Shown here: in pieces, positions 7,931-18,774 of the stretch
Position numbering within the stretch: the stretch's first letter is position 1
Layout of the letters: each line of letters starts with the position of its first letter
NCBI RefSeq assembly: GCF_003217475.1
Contig: NZ_QJSP01000005.1
Location: forward strand, 186,001-250,000
Source: Williamsia limnetica
Lineage (GTDB): Bacteria; Actinomycetota; Actinomycetes; Mycobacteriales; Mycobacteriaceae
Length of the DNA: 64,000 nt
Reading direction: 5' to 3'
Notes under the pieces: generated by a model
What the model was told of the DNA's origin: nothing
What the model saw: only the letters and a program-made list of their open reading frames with translations
Databases searched by the model: none
Made by a program: the position numbers and the translations under genes

Positions 7931-10273
7931 TCACAGGTCGCCGGGCAACTTGTCCCGGCGGATTCCCCGCCACGACGGGTGACGCAGATGACCTGCAGAG
8001 GTCCAGTCCATGAATCTCACATCGGCGACCAACTTCGGCAGGACCCAGACGGCGTCCGAGGCGACCTTGCGATCGAGGGTGTCGAGGAAGGGGGAGGTCT
8101 TGCGACGCAGCGGCTCCAACTCGGCCATCAGGGCGTCGAGTTGGCTGTCGCTGAAACCTGTCCCGACGCGGCCCACATAGCGCAGGCCGGTCTCTTCCGG
8201 CAGCCCCAGCAGCAGCGACCCGATGCGACTGCCGCGACCCCCTTTGCCCGGCCGCCAGCCACCGATGACCACCTCGATGTCGGTCCAGTTCTTTTGTTTG
8301 AGCCACGTCTTCGACCGCCTGCCCTGCTGGTAGGTCGAGTCGCGCCGCTTGGCGACCACGCCTTCCCAACCACGGTCTCGGCTCGTCGCGATGGCGGCCG
8401 ACCCCGGGCCGTCGAGCAGTGGGGGAAGTTGGACGAGATCGGTGCGGAAGGCTTTGCCGATCTCCTCCAGCAGCCCGCGCCGGTCCTCCCACGTGAGTTT
8501 CAGCAGCGACGACCCGTTGAGATACAGGATGTCGAAGAGCATGAACTTCACGTCGACGTCACCGATCTCGCTGCGGCCGGCAAGGCGGGTGAAATTGGTT
8601 CGACCCTGTTCGTCGAAGGCCACGACCTCCCCATCGAGTACCACATCGAGCAGTCCGAGGTCGTCGGCGATGGTGCGCAGGGCCGGGAAGTCCTTGGTCA
8701 TGTCGATGCCGGACCGGGACGTGAGCCGCAGCTTGCCGTCGATGTAGCGCAGCAGGATCCGGTACCCGTCCCACTTGCCCTCGAAGGCCCACTTGTCGCC
8801 GGTCAGTTTCTCGATGGATTCGTCGGTGGCCAGCATCGGTCGTGGATCGCGCAGGCTGTCGGGCACGATCGGGCGCGGTTCGTCAGACATCAGGTGCGCC
8901 AGCCAGTTCTTGTCGCCGGTTTTGATCAGGGCGTACCTGCCCTGGATCCGCTCCCCGTGCAAACGCACGATGATCTCTTTGTCGCGCCACTTCTCGGTCT
9001 CGTAGGTGCCCCGGTCCCAGATTTCGACGTGGCCACCGCCGTACTCGCCTGCGGGGATGTCGCCCTCGAAATTCCCGTAGTCGATCGGATGGTCTTCGGT
9101 CTGGACGGCGAGTCGGTTCTTGTCCCCTTCCAGCGGCAGGTTCTTGGGGATGGCCCAGGACACCAGGACGCCGTCGCGTTCGAGCCGGAAGTCGTAGTGC
9201 AGCCGGCGGGCATGGTGTTCCTGGATCACGAACATCGGGCCCTCGGCGCGGTCGTCGTCGGTTCTCGAGTCACCGAACGGCTCGGGGGTCTTGTTCTCGT
9301 CTCGCTTGCGCCGGTACTCGCCGAGATCCACGACGTCGGTGCCGGCTGCCGTGCTGCGGGGAATCGGCGCCGAACCGCTGGGCGAGACATCCTCCAGACC
9401 CGTGAGCAGATCACCGAACTCGTCCAGTCTGGCCGTCATCTCGTCGAACATGATGTGCCGGATCTTCTTGTCATTCAGCTCGTCCCACGCTCGAGGCGCC
9501 GCTACGCAGGGTTCGTCCCGGCCCCGCATCGAATACGGGGCGAGCGTGGTCTTGGACGCACTGTTCTGGCTCCAGTCGACGAACACCCGACCGCCCCGGA
9601 CCGACTTCGTCATCTGCGCGGTCACCAGCTCAGGGCTTTCCGACTGCAACTGGGTGGCGATCTGTTTGGCGACCTTGCGCGCCGAGTCGGCGGAGATCGG
9701 GGCGTCGAGCCGGAAGTAGATGTGGATGCCCTTGGAACCGCTCGTCACCGGAAAACTACGTAACCCGATGCCGTCGAGCATCTCCCTGATGCGTAACGCC
9801 ACCTGCGCGCACTGGTACAGGGTGACGTCGGGCCCGGGGTCGAGGTCGAGGACGACGCGGTCGGTCATTCGGTCCTGTTTGTACGACACGCCCCCGTCGC
9901 CTGATCCGAGCGTCCATTGCGGCACATGCAGTTCGAGCGCGGCCTGTTGCGCCAGCCAGACGAGCTCGGCCCGCGACGTCAGCACCGGGTAGACGACGCT
10001 GCGGTCGCTGTGTTCGAGTTGCACCCGACCCACCCATTCGGGTGCGTGAGCAGGCAGGTTCTTTTCGAAGAACGGGGTGCTCTGCACGCCGTCGGGCCAG
10101 CGTTTGCGGGTCACCGGCCGGTCACGGATGTGCGGCAACATCACGTCGGAGATCTCGCTGTAGTACTCGATGACCTGCGCCTTGATGGTCCCCGTCCGAG
10201 GGTAAATCACCTTGTCGAGGTGGGTCACCGCGATGGTGTGCCCGTCGACGTCGAGGCTGTTGCGGCTGGGCAT
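7931..10273 (-). CDS. ligD: Multifunctional DNA ligase D (non-homologous end joining)
   Basis: With the ATG at 10273 the protein is 780 residues, close to mycobacterial LigD. Domain order is polymerase/primase (about 1-290, catalytic Asp143 and Asp145 in LDLDPG), 3'-phosphoesterase (about 340-480, EHHARRLHYDFRLE) and ATP-dependent ligase (about 495-780, adenylated Lys500 in EGKWDGYRI, then RDRGWEGVVAKRRDS). It fills gaps, trims and seals broken ends held by Ku. The longer frame to 10390 would run through the divergent ku start and lacks the family's N-terminus, so it was rejected. Confidence 0.97.
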   Translation of the reverse strand: MPSRNSLDVDGHTIAVTHLDKVIYPRTGTIKAQVIEYYSEISDVMLPHIRDRPVTRKRWPDGVQSTPFFEKNLPAHAPEWVGRVQLEHSDRSVVYPVLTSRAELVWLAQQAALELHVPQWTLGSGDGGVSYKQDRMTDRVVLDLDPGPDVTLYQCAQVALRIREMLDGIGLRSFPVTSGSKGIHIYFRLDAPISADSARKVAKQIATQLQSESPELVTAQMTKSVRGGRVFVDWSQNSASKTTLAPYSMRGRDEPCVAAPRAWDELNDKKIRHIMFDEMTARLDEFGDLLTGLEDVSPSGSAPIPRSTAAGTDVVDLGEYRRKRDENKTPEPFGDSRTDDDRAEGPMFVIQEHHARRLHYDFRLERDGVLVSWAIPKNLPLEGDKNRLAVQTEDHPIDYGNFEGDIPAGEYGGGHVEIWDRGTYETEKWRDKEIIVRLHGERIQGRYALIKTGDKNWLAHLMSDEPRPIVPDSLRDPRPMLATDESIEKLTGDKWAFEGKWDGYRILLRYIDGKLRLTSRSGIDMTKDFPALRTIADDLGLLDVVLDGEVVAFDEQGRTNFTRLAGRSEIGDVDVKFMLFDILYLNGSSLLKLTWEDRRGLLEEIGKAFRTDLVQLPPLLDGPGSAAIATSRDRGWEGVVAKRRDSTYQQGRRSKTWLKQKNWTDIEVVIGGWRPGKGGRGSRIGSLLLGLPEETGLRYVGRVGTGFSDSQLDALMAELEPLRRKTSPFLDTLDRKVASDAVWVLPKLVADVRFMDWTSAGHLRHPSWRGIRRDKLPGDL

Positions 10274-10334
10274 GACACGACTTTTCCCGCGCCAGGGGGC
10301 TGCGTCAAATGGCCGATACCTGCACAATGACGAT

Positions 10335-11267
10335 ATGCGTTCGATTTGGAAGGGCGATCTCAGCTTTGGCCTGGTCAATGTGCCGGTCAAGGTGTACTCG
10401 GCGACCGAGAGTCATGACCGGAAGTCGCATCAGGTCGACTCGAAGGACGGTACGCGGATCCGGTACCGCAAGGTTCGCGAAGGGACGGATGACGAGGTCG
10501 AGTTCTCGTCCATCGCCAACGCCTACGAGAGCGAGACCGGCGAGACCGTCGTCCTGACCAAGGACGACCTCTCGGAGTTGCCCGTGCAACGCAGTCCCGA
10601 GATCTCGATCACCGACTTCGTGCCGGTCGAGCAGGTCGATCCCATCTACTTCGACAAGCCGTACTACCTCGAGCCCGCGAGTAAATCTCCCAAGGCGTAC
10701 GCACTGATGCGGGAGGCGCTGCAGGAAACCGATCGGCTGGCGATCGCCACGTTCACACTGCGCAATCGGACCCGGCTGGCTGCGCTACGGGTCGTGGGCA
10801 ACGTCCTGACCTTGCAGACGCTGCTGTGGCCTGACGAGGTGCGGGAGGCATCGTTCCCTTCGCTCGACGAGTCCCCGGATCTGAAGCCGCAAGAGCTGAA
10901 GATGGCGGCCTCGCTCATCGAGTCGATGTCGGGCGATTTCGATCCCGAGCAGTACGAGGACACCTATCAGCTGGAATTGAGCAAACTCATCGAGGCGAAG
11001 GCCGAGGGCACCGAAGCGTTCACCGCACCCGAGAAGTCCGACGACGATGACGACGACTCGGAGGTCGCGGACCTGCTGGCAGCGTTGCGCGCGTCGGTGA
11101 AGGACAGGGGCGGCTCGGCCTCCGCGGACTCCGACGACGACTCGGACGAGGACGCACCGAAGAAGGCGCCGGCGAAAAAGGCGACGGCGAAGAAGGCCCC
11201 TGCCAAGAAGGCGGCAGCCAAGAAAGCACCCGCGAAGAAGGCACCTGCCAAACGCAAAGCAGGCTGA
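10335..11267 (+). CDS. ku: Ku DNA end-binding protein
   Basis: A 310-residue bacterial Ku starting MRSIWKGDLSFGLVNVPVKV. The Ku ring core covers about 1-235; two acidic stretches (234-242, 263-274) precede a lysine/alanine/proline tail (276-309) built of repeated AKKAP units. The tail resembles histone H1-like extensions known from mycobacterial Ku, which aid DNA binding and movement along DNA. The ATG at 10335 follows CACAAT by six bases, suggesting a leaderless message. It diverges from ligD with 61 bases between start codons, so one intergenic region serves both repair proteins. Confidence 0.97.
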   Translation: MRSIWKGDLSFGLVNVPVKVYSATESHDRKSHQVDSKDGTRIRYRKVREGTDDEVEFSSIANAYESETGETVVLTKDDLSELPVQRSPEISITDFVPVEQVDPIYFDKPYYLEPASKSPKAYALMREALQETDRLAIATFTLRNRTRLAALRVVGNVLTLQTLLWPDEVREASFPSLDESPDLKPQELKMAASLIESMSGDFDPEQYEDTYQLELSKLIEAKAEGTEAFTAPEKSDDDDDDSEVADLLAALRASVKDRGGSASADSDDDSDEDAPKKAPAKKATAKKAPAKKAAAKKAPAKKAPAKRKAG

Positions 11268-11356
11268 GCGCAACGGTCTCGCGGCCGCGCGTCGGCGTCC
11301 TCTGGCAATCTGGACGCATCACACGCAAAGCAGCAGGACCCGATCTCGGTGACGCC

Positions 11357-14155
11357 GTGGCGCCGCCCGTAACCGCCCGTGCTCGCCGACGGGTCACCGC
11401 CATCGAGATCGCCGAGGCCGCGGCCCTGGCCGATGTCGCCGCCGCGATCTGCGTCCTGAGCCGATTCCTGCCGATCGGGGGAGCGGCGTCGCTGGTCGCG
11501 TCGGTGCCATACGCGATTCTCGCGGGCAGGCGCAGGCTCCGCGTCAGCATCCTGGCTGCCTTCACGGGCTGGGTCGTCGCATTTCTCTTCGGCGGGGTGA
11601 CCGCGGCAAATCTCGTCGGCAGCGCCGCCATCTTCGGCACCCTGGTCGGGATCGCCTTCCGCCGCAGCTGGAAGGCGCCGAGAGTCACCGTCTCGGCCTT
11701 CTTGTTCCTCGCGGTTCCGTCCGCGGCCATCGCAACGGGATTCATCGCGCTCCTGTCCGACTACCGCGAATTCATGATCACCCAGATCCGCAACGGCTGG
11801 CAGGGCACCGAGCGGGTGATGAACAACGCGGGCCTCGAAGCATTCACCGAGGTCGTCGATCCGGCGGTCACCTGGTGCCTTCGGTACTGGTGGATCGCCA
11901 TCCCGGCAGCCGGTGTCATCGGGGTGACCTTGTCGGCGCTGGCCGTCTACGTGGTGCTCAAGGGCCCGGTGCCCGGGATGATCGCACGGCTGGGAGCGCC
12001 TCACGTCGACGAGAAGATCGATGAACACGGACCGGTGGCGCCGCTCCCGCTGCACTTGCGCGGGGTCGGCGTGCAGTACCCGGGGGCGCCGGTACCGGCG
12101 ATCCACGATGTGACGATGAGTCTCGGAGCCGGCGAGGTCGTGGCGGTGACCGGACCCAACGGGGTCGGGAAATCCACTCTCGCGCGGGTGGTCGCGGGCC
12201 GCGCCCCCACGGCAGGCACCGTCGAGCGGCCCGGAGCCGTGGGTCTGGGTGAGCGCGGCGGTACCGCCGTGATCAGCCAGCGGCCGGAGACGCAGGTACT
12301 CGGGATGGTCGTCGCCGACGACCTGGCGTGGGGCAATCCCCAGCTGACCGAGGATCAGATGAATGTTCTCCTCGACCGGGTCGGCTTGTCGGGGATGCTG
12401 TCGCGAGAGACGACCACGTTGTCCGGTGGTCAGCTGCAGCGTCTCGCGATCGCCGCCGCACTGTCGCGGGAGCCGGCCGTGCTCATCAGCGACGAGTCGA
12501 CAGCGATGGTCGACCAGGAGGGTCGCCGCGCGGTCATCGGGGTGTTTCGCGAGCTCGCGGACAGCGGCGACACCGCGGTCCTGCAGATCACCCACGATGT
12601 GGGCGAAGCGGCTCTCGCCGATCGCGAGGTCGTGCTCGACTCGAGCCACCGCGACGCCGGGGCCGAGTTGCTCAGTCCCAGCAGGGGCATCGGGCACATC
12701 CCGGGCGCGCACGTCGGCCTCTACGACGTCGGCTATGCCCACGACGCCGGCACCCCGTGGCACAACCAGATCTTCAGTGGTCTCAACCTGCAGATCACCG
12801 CCGGTTCGGCGGTGCTGATCACCGGACCCAACGGTGCCGGGAAGTCGACGCTCGCACGGGTTCTCACCGGACTCCAACCACCGACCAGCGGGTCGGTGCT
12901 GGTGGACGGGGCGCCGGTACGCAACGGTCGCAAGCACGCGCTGCTCGGGTTCCAGTACTCCCGTCTGCAACTGGTCCGGTCGAAGGTGCGCTCCGACATC
13001 CGCGACGCTGCGGGCGTCGACGACACCGCCGTGAACGTCGCCCTGATCGAACTCGGTCTCAATCCCGCCGTACTCGGCGACGCCCTTGTCGACCAACTGT
13101 CGGTGGGGCAGCAACGCCGGGTGGCGCTGGCCGGTCTGTTGGCCTGCCGGCCGCGGCTGCTGGTGCTCGACGAGCCGCTGGCCGGTCTGGACACACCGGC
13201 TCGGGCGGCGATGGTGCGAGCCCTGTCCCGGGTCAAGGCTTCCGGCACCACGCTCATCGTGATCTCGCATGACGTCGGGGAGCTCGCCGGACTCGTGGAC
13301 CGGACCATCGTCGTGGACAAGGGGACCATCGACGGGCAGCCGGTGGCTGCGGCCCCGGACCCGTCGACGCTGAAATCGACCGCGAACTTGGCGAGCGTCG
13401 TGCGGACCCTTCCGAACGCATCGCCGGCCCGTGGATGGTGGGTCGGCACCAAGCTGTTGATGCTGGCCTCGATCGCGGTGATGTTCGCGCTCGAGCCGAC
13501 CTGGCTCAGTGTCGCCGTGGGGGTGGGGATCGCGACCGGCTGGACCCTGCTGGGCAAGGTGCCGCGCGCCGCCGTCCCGAGGCTCCCTCTGTGGCTGATC
13601 TGGATCACCCTGTTCGGCGGTCTGATCACCGCGCTCGGCGGGGCCGATCCGTACGTCACCGTGGCGGGGGTCGAATTGGGGCTGGGCGGTGCCTCCTACT
13701 GGGGCATCCTGATATCGATGACCGTGCTGTCTCTGTACTGTGCGTTGCTGTTCTGTTGGACCACACCCATGGTCGAGATTCCTTCATTCGCACAACGACT
13801 GGTGGACTGGTCGGCGCGGGTGGGGATCCCGGCCCAGTCGGCCGCAGTATCGGTCGCGCTCGCGCTGCGACTGTGCCCCTTCCTGATCAGCGACTTCCGC
13901 ACGTTGCTGCACACCATCGCCCAGCGCAAACCGGAGCACAAGCAGAGTGTCAACGAACGCATCAACGGCTGGGCCGCCTGTCTGCCGGTCGTCTGTTCGC
14001 TGGCGGTGCAGAACGGTCGTGAGCTCGCTGCGGCCATCGAGGCCAGGGGTGGAATCGGATCGGTGGCACGCATCGACCGGAGTCCGAGATTTATCGACCT
14101 CATCGTGCTTATCGTGGTGCTCGGGTCGGTCGGCGCGGTGATCACCCTGGGCTGA
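11357..14155 (+). CDS. One-polypeptide ECF-type ABC transporter (membrane-A-A-T fusion)
   Basis: This 932-residue protein fuses four parts. Residues 20-205 hold five or six hydrophobic segments resembling a DUF2232/S-component region. ABC ATPase 1 follows (Walker A 266-274, signature LSGGQ 355-359, Walker B ending SDES with Glu380). ABC ATPase 2 comes next (Walker A 490-498, LSVGQ 581-585, Walker B LVLDEP 601-607). The last part, about 695-932, is an EcfT/CbiQ-like domain with the coupling motif AIEARGGIG. ECF transporters import vitamins, cobalt or nickel; nothing shows the substrate. In M. tuberculosis the A-A and T parts are, as I recall, separate proteins (Rv2326c/Rv2325c). The start is an uncertain GTG. 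Confidence 0.85.
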   Translation: MAPPVTARARRRVTAIEIAEAAALADVAAAICVLSRFLPIGGAASLVASVPYAILAGRRRLRVSILAAFTGWVVAFLFGGVTAANLVGSAAIFGTLVGIAFRRSWKAPRVTVSAFLFLAVPSAAIATGFIALLSDYREFMITQIRNGWQGTERVMNNAGLEAFTEVVDPAVTWCLRYWWIAIPAAGVIGVTLSALAVYVVLKGPVPGMIARLGAPHVDEKIDEHGPVAPLPLHLRGVGVQYPGAPVPAIHDVTMSLGAGEVVAVTGPNGVGKSTLARVVAGRAPTAGTVERPGAVGLGERGGTAVISQRPETQVLGMVVADDLAWGNPQLTEDQMNVLLDRVGLSGMLSRETTTLSGGQLQRLAIAAALSREPAVLISDESTAMVDQEGRRAVIGVFRELADSGDTAVLQITHDVGEAALADREVVLDSSHRDAGAELLSPSRGIGHIPGAHVGLYDVGYAHDAGTPWHNQIFSGLNLQITAGSAVLITGPNGAGKSTLARVLTGLQPPTSGSVLVDGAPVRNGRKHALLGFQYSRLQLVRSKVRSDIRDAAGVDDTAVNVALIELGLNPAVLGDALVDQLSVGQQRRVALAGLLACRPRLLVLDEPLAGLDTPARAAMVRALSRVKASGTTLIVISHDVGELAGLVDRTIVVDKGTIDGQPVAAAPDPSTLKSTANLASVVRTLPNASPARGWWVGTKLLMLASIAVMFALEPTWLSVAVGVGIATGWTLLGKVPRAAVPRLPLWLIWITLFGGLITALGGADPYVTVAGVELGLGGASYWGILISMTVLSLYCALLFCWTTPMVEIPSFAQRLVDWSARVGIPAQSAAVSVALALRLCPFLISDFRTLLHTIAQRKPEHKQSVNERINGWAACLPVVCSLAVQNGRELAAAIEARGGIGSVARIDRSPRFIDLIVLIVVLGSVGAVITLG

Positions 14156-14210
14156 CAGTGGTCCGGTGTGGCCGTGCCCCGACCGATGCCGACCACCTGG
14201 GAGCTCTCGT

Positions 14211-15773
<1,563 letters not shown>

Positions 15774-15782
15774 GCTCGCCAC

Positions 15783-17387
15783 ATGAAGTTCTACGTACTG
15801 TGTGGACTGTTGGGCGTGGCCGGTGTCCTCACGTTCGCTGCCGCGGTCAACGAAGACACCACCTGGTGGTTCGCGGTCGCGATGGTGGTGATCGTGTCGG
15901 TTGTCGCGATCCATGATGTCGTGCAGAAGAAGCATGCGATCCTCCGCAACTATCCGGTGCTGGGACATATGCGGTTCCTGCTGGAATCCATTCGGCCGGA
16001 GCTGCAGCAGTACTTCATCGAGCGCAATTACGATGGCAGACCGTACGATCGCAACGTCCGCTCGCTGATCTACCAGCGGTCCAAAGGATTACATGCCGAG
16101 CAGGCCTTCGGCACTGAGCGGGAGATCACCGAACCCGGGTACGACTACCTGCTGCATTCGATGGCGCCGGTCAAGATCGGGGCCGCGGTTCCGACCGTCC
16201 GGATCGGAGGTCCGCAGTGCAGTGCGCCGTTCGATGCGTCGTTGTTCAACATTTCGTCCATGAGCTTCGGTGCTCTGTCGGCCAACGCGGTGCGCGCCAT
16301 GAACAAGGGTGCGGCACTCGGTGGATTCCTGCACGAGACCGGCGAAGGCGGAATCACCGCACATCACCTCGAATACGGTGCGCCGCTGGTCTGGGAGATC
16401 GGGTCAGGGTATTTCGGCTGCCGTGACCGGGACGGGCACTTCGACCCGGAGCTGTTCGCGCAGAAGGCATCTCATCCGAATGTGAAGATGATCCTGATCA
16501 AGCTCAGCCAGGGTGCGAAACCCGGGCTCGGTGGAGTTTTGCCCGGTGCCAAGGTGACCGCCGCGATCGCCGAGGCGCGGGGTGTGCCGCCCGGTGTCAC
16601 GGTGATCAGCCCGCCGGCCCACAGTGCGTTCTCCAGCCCGATCGAGCTGATGCACTTCGTCGGAACGTTGCGGCGACTGAGCGGAGGTAAGCCGGTCGGC
16701 TTCAAACTCTGTGTCGGGACCCGCACCGACCTACTCGCCCTGTGCAAGGCGATGTTGCAGACCGGTGTCTTGCCGGACTTCATCACGGTCGACGGGGCAG
16801 AAGGAGGCACGGGCGCAGCGCCTCCCGAGTTCTCCGATCATGTCGGTACACCCTTGAAACTGGGTCTGATGATGATGCACAACGCGCTGGTGGGGTCGGG
16901 CCTGCGCGGCGCCATCAAGATCGGCGCGGCGGGAAAGGTCGCCAGCGGTACCGACATCGTCAAGACTCTGGCGCTGGGCGCCGACTTCACCAATGCTGCG
17001 CGCGCCATGATGATGGCGGTCGGCTGCATCCAGGCGCAGAGCTGTCACACCAACCGCTGCCCGGTCGGAGTTGCCACGCAGGACCCGCGACGCGCGCGAG
17101 CCCTGAATGTGCAGGACAAGGGTGACCGGGTCCTCAATTACCAACAGGGCACGGTCGAGTCCGCCATGCAGGTACTGGCCGCCATGGGGCTGAGCAGCTT
17201 TGAGGATCTGGGTCCTGCGCTGGTCATGCGCAGGGTCGGACATTCGTCGGCCGAGTCGTTCGAGGACCTCTTCGAATGGCTCGATGAGGGTGAACTGGTT
17301 CGCGGATCGCAGCGCCGGGAGTGGAATCGGGACTGGGAACGAGCGGATCCGACGACGTTCGCGGTACCGAAAGTGCGCACCGCCTAG
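15783..17387 (+). CDS. FMN-binding glutamate synthase-like protein
   Basis: A 534-residue protein with one or two N-terminal membrane segments (residues 3-22 and 29-46) and the FMN/Fe-S domain of the glutamate synthase large subunit (GltB domain 2). Motifs seen: NISSMSFGALSANAVRAMNKGA, HETGEGGIT, SQGAKPGLGGVLPG, VDGAEGGTGAAP and the cysteine segment GCIQAQSCHTNRCPVGVATQDP that carries the cluster. It lacks the amidotransferase and GXGXG domains of full GltB, so it is unlikely to make glutamate alone. Membrane-anchored stand-alone members are common in actinobacteria and unstudied. Confidence 0.85.
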   Translation: MKFYVLCGLLGVAGVLTFAAAVNEDTTWWFAVAMVVIVSVVAIHDVVQKKHAILRNYPVLGHMRFLLESIRPELQQYFIERNYDGRPYDRNVRSLIYQRSKGLHAEQAFGTEREITEPGYDYLLHSMAPVKIGAAVPTVRIGGPQCSAPFDASLFNISSMSFGALSANAVRAMNKGAALGGFLHETGEGGITAHHLEYGAPLVWEIGSGYFGCRDRDGHFDPELFAQKASHPNVKMILIKLSQGAKPGLGGVLPGAKVTAAIAEARGVPPGVTVISPPAHSAFSSPIELMHFVGTLRRLSGGKPVGFKLCVGTRTDLLALCKAMLQTGVLPDFITVDGAEGGTGAAPPEFSDHVGTPLKLGLMMMHNALVGSGLRGAIKIGAAGKVASGTDIVKTLALGADFTNAARAMMMAVGCIQAQSCHTNRCPVGVATQDPRRARALNVQDKGDRVLNYQQGTVESAMQVLAAMGLSSFEDLGPALVMRRVGHSSAESFEDLFEWLDEGELVRGSQRREWNRDWERADPTTFAVPKVRTA

Positions 17388-17455
17388 CTCATCCGACCCC
17401 CTGGTCACACCCGTTACTCACATCCGGCTTCGCTTGTGATGTCGATCTCGGGATC

Positions 17456-17479
17456 GTTTGCTGGGCCGTCCAGCGGGTA
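17456..17479 (+). promoter_or_regulatory. SigF/SigB-type stress promoter
   Basis: GTTT at 17456-17459 and GGGTA at 17475-17479 are 15 bases apart, matching the GTTT-N15-17-GGGTA consensus of mycobacterial SigF. The element lies 53 bases before the ATG at 17532, which has GAAGGAGAC upstream. A similar element precedes the gene ending at 36481. Confidence 0.55.
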
Positions 17480-17531
17480 CGCCTTTCTCGAACGCTCCAT
17501 ATCGACCCCATCCCAACCGAAGGAGACTGAT

Positions 17532-18590
17532 ATGAGCATGTCCACGAGCACTTTGCGCAACCAGTTGCGCACCCTGTTGACCCTGACCAACACCGAGGTC
17601 CAGGTGGCCGAGACCCGCATCGCCCAGGCCCGCACGGAGGCTGTTCGTAAGGAACTGTCCGAGAACGCGGCCAACGGTCGTATCCGCGCGGTGGCCATCG
17701 AGAAGGCCATCCGTGACCTGGGTGGGCTGCCCGATGCCCTGCGCCCCGTCCTCGGCCGGCTCGCCGCCACCGTGAAGGCGCTCGCCGAGCAGGCACAGCC
17801 CCTCGATGAGGCGCTGCTGGGTGACCTCGCACTCGAGCACCAGTTGCTCGACCGGTCGATCTACGTGAAGGCGCTGGCCACCGCGGAGAACGAGCCCGGC
17901 GTCGTTGCGTTGGCAGAACGATTGATCACCGCCCATCAGGCGACCGTCGACTGGCTGACCATCGTCCTCGCGGAAGAGGCGATCGGTGGACCCGTCGCTC
18001 TGCGACGCGGACCGTTGCAGGCTGCGAGCGGCGCGGCATTGCGTGTCGCCGGCATCCCCGCGACCCTCACCGCACGTGGCGTCGATCGCGCGGTCGACGT
18101 CCTGCGTAACGCCCCGGCGCGACTCGGCGGGTTCGTCGACAAGACCGAGGAGGCGGGCGAGGCAGTCGCGGCACTGGCGACCGACGCCCGCGACAAGGCC
18201 GTCAAGCGTGTGAGCGACGCCGGTGACGCGGTGGTCGAGCGCGCATCGGATGCGGGCAAGACGGCGAGCAAGACCGCCAAGGCCACTCGCGACGCAGCAC
18301 TGGATGCCGCCGAGGACACCGCTCGCGCACAGGGCGCGACCGGCGCCGCCGACGCGATCCACGCGGTTCGCGACGCGACCGGCATCCTCGACCCCGAAGA
18401 TCTGCCGATCGACGACTACGACTCACTCAACGTGAACTCGGTTGTCGCAGCGGTGAAGAAGCTGGATGAGCCCTCCGAGATCCGCACCGTGATCGCGTAC
18501 GAAGAGGCTCACAAGGCGCGTGCCGGCGTCATCTCGGCAGCCCAGACCCGCCTTGCCGCGATCGCAGAAGAAATCGTCGGCGTGAACTGA
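17532..18590 (+). CDS. Phasin/HBHA-like helical protein with ferritin-like N-terminus
   Basis: A 352-residue protein, soluble and almost entirely helical. Residues 1-165 form a ferritin-like bundle without an obvious di-iron motif. Residues 180-285 are an amphipathic Ala/Lys/Asp-rich repeat region (TEEAGEAVAALATDARDKA, KTASKTAKATRDA) like phasins and heparin-binding haemagglutinin. The end, LPIDDYDSLNVNSVVAAVKKLDEPSEIRTV then YEEAHKARAGV, is a small module found at the C-terminus of many actinobacterial proteins. A strong ribosome site and a SigF-type promoter suggest stress or stationary expression. Association with membranes, lipid droplets or polymer granules is inference. Confidence 0.78.
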   Translation: MSMSTSTLRNQLRTLLTLTNTEVQVAETRIAQARTEAVRKELSENAANGRIRAVAIEKAIRDLGGLPDALRPVLGRLAATVKALAEQAQPLDEALLGDLALEHQLLDRSIYVKALATAENEPGVVALAERLITAHQATVDWLTIVLAEEAIGGPVALRRGPLQAASGAALRVAGIPATLTARGVDRAVDVLRNAPARLGGFVDKTEEAGEAVAALATDARDKAVKRVSDAGDAVVERASDAGKTASKTAKATRDAALDAAEDTARAQGATGAADAIHAVRDATGILDPEDLPIDDYDSLNVNSVVAAVKKLDEPSEIRTVIAYEEAHKARAGVISAAQTRLAAIAEEIVGVN

Positions 18591-18618
18591 TCTGATCGGT
18601 CGATCACGCTGGACCTAC

Positions 18619-18651
18619 GCCCGCCGTCACCGCAATCCGGTGGCGGCGGGC
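18619..18651 (+). terminator. Intrinsic terminator of the phasin-like gene
   Basis: Arms GCCCGCCGTCACCG (18619-18632) and CGGTGGCGGCGGGC (18638-18651) pair over 14 bases with one G-U pair and a 5-base loop, followed by the T-rich TTGCTTGTG. It begins 28 bases after the stop codon. Confidence 0.8.
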
Positions 18652-18671
18652 TTGCTTGTGCCACCCGGTTG

Positions 18672-18722
18672 TGGTGGCTTCTGGCGAGCGTTTCCGCAGG
18701 TGGGTGTCGCCAGAAGGCACCA
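18672..18722. repeat. TTCTGGCGA hairpin repeat, copy 1
   Basis: Left arm TGGTGGCTTCTGGCGA (18672-18687) and right arm TCGCCAGAAGGCACCA (18707-18722) pair with one mismatch around a 19-base loop. It follows the terminator above and lies 52 bases before the MFS gene start. It shares arm sequence, the trailing AGATCGGG and the loop length with the copy at 26391-26449; a third copy is at 29702-29750. Confidence 0.7.
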
Positions 18723-18774
18723 AGATCGGGGAAATGAGTGGCCCCGGGAGGAGCCCGTGGGGCACAGTTGATCG

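Noticed and set aside
7757-9763. 668-residue forward frame over ligD
   Set aside because: It covers the conserved ligD on the other strand and has no domain of its own.
10967-13270. 767-residue reverse frame over ku and the ECF gene
   Set aside because: Low-complexity composition and complete overlap with conserved genes on the plus strand.
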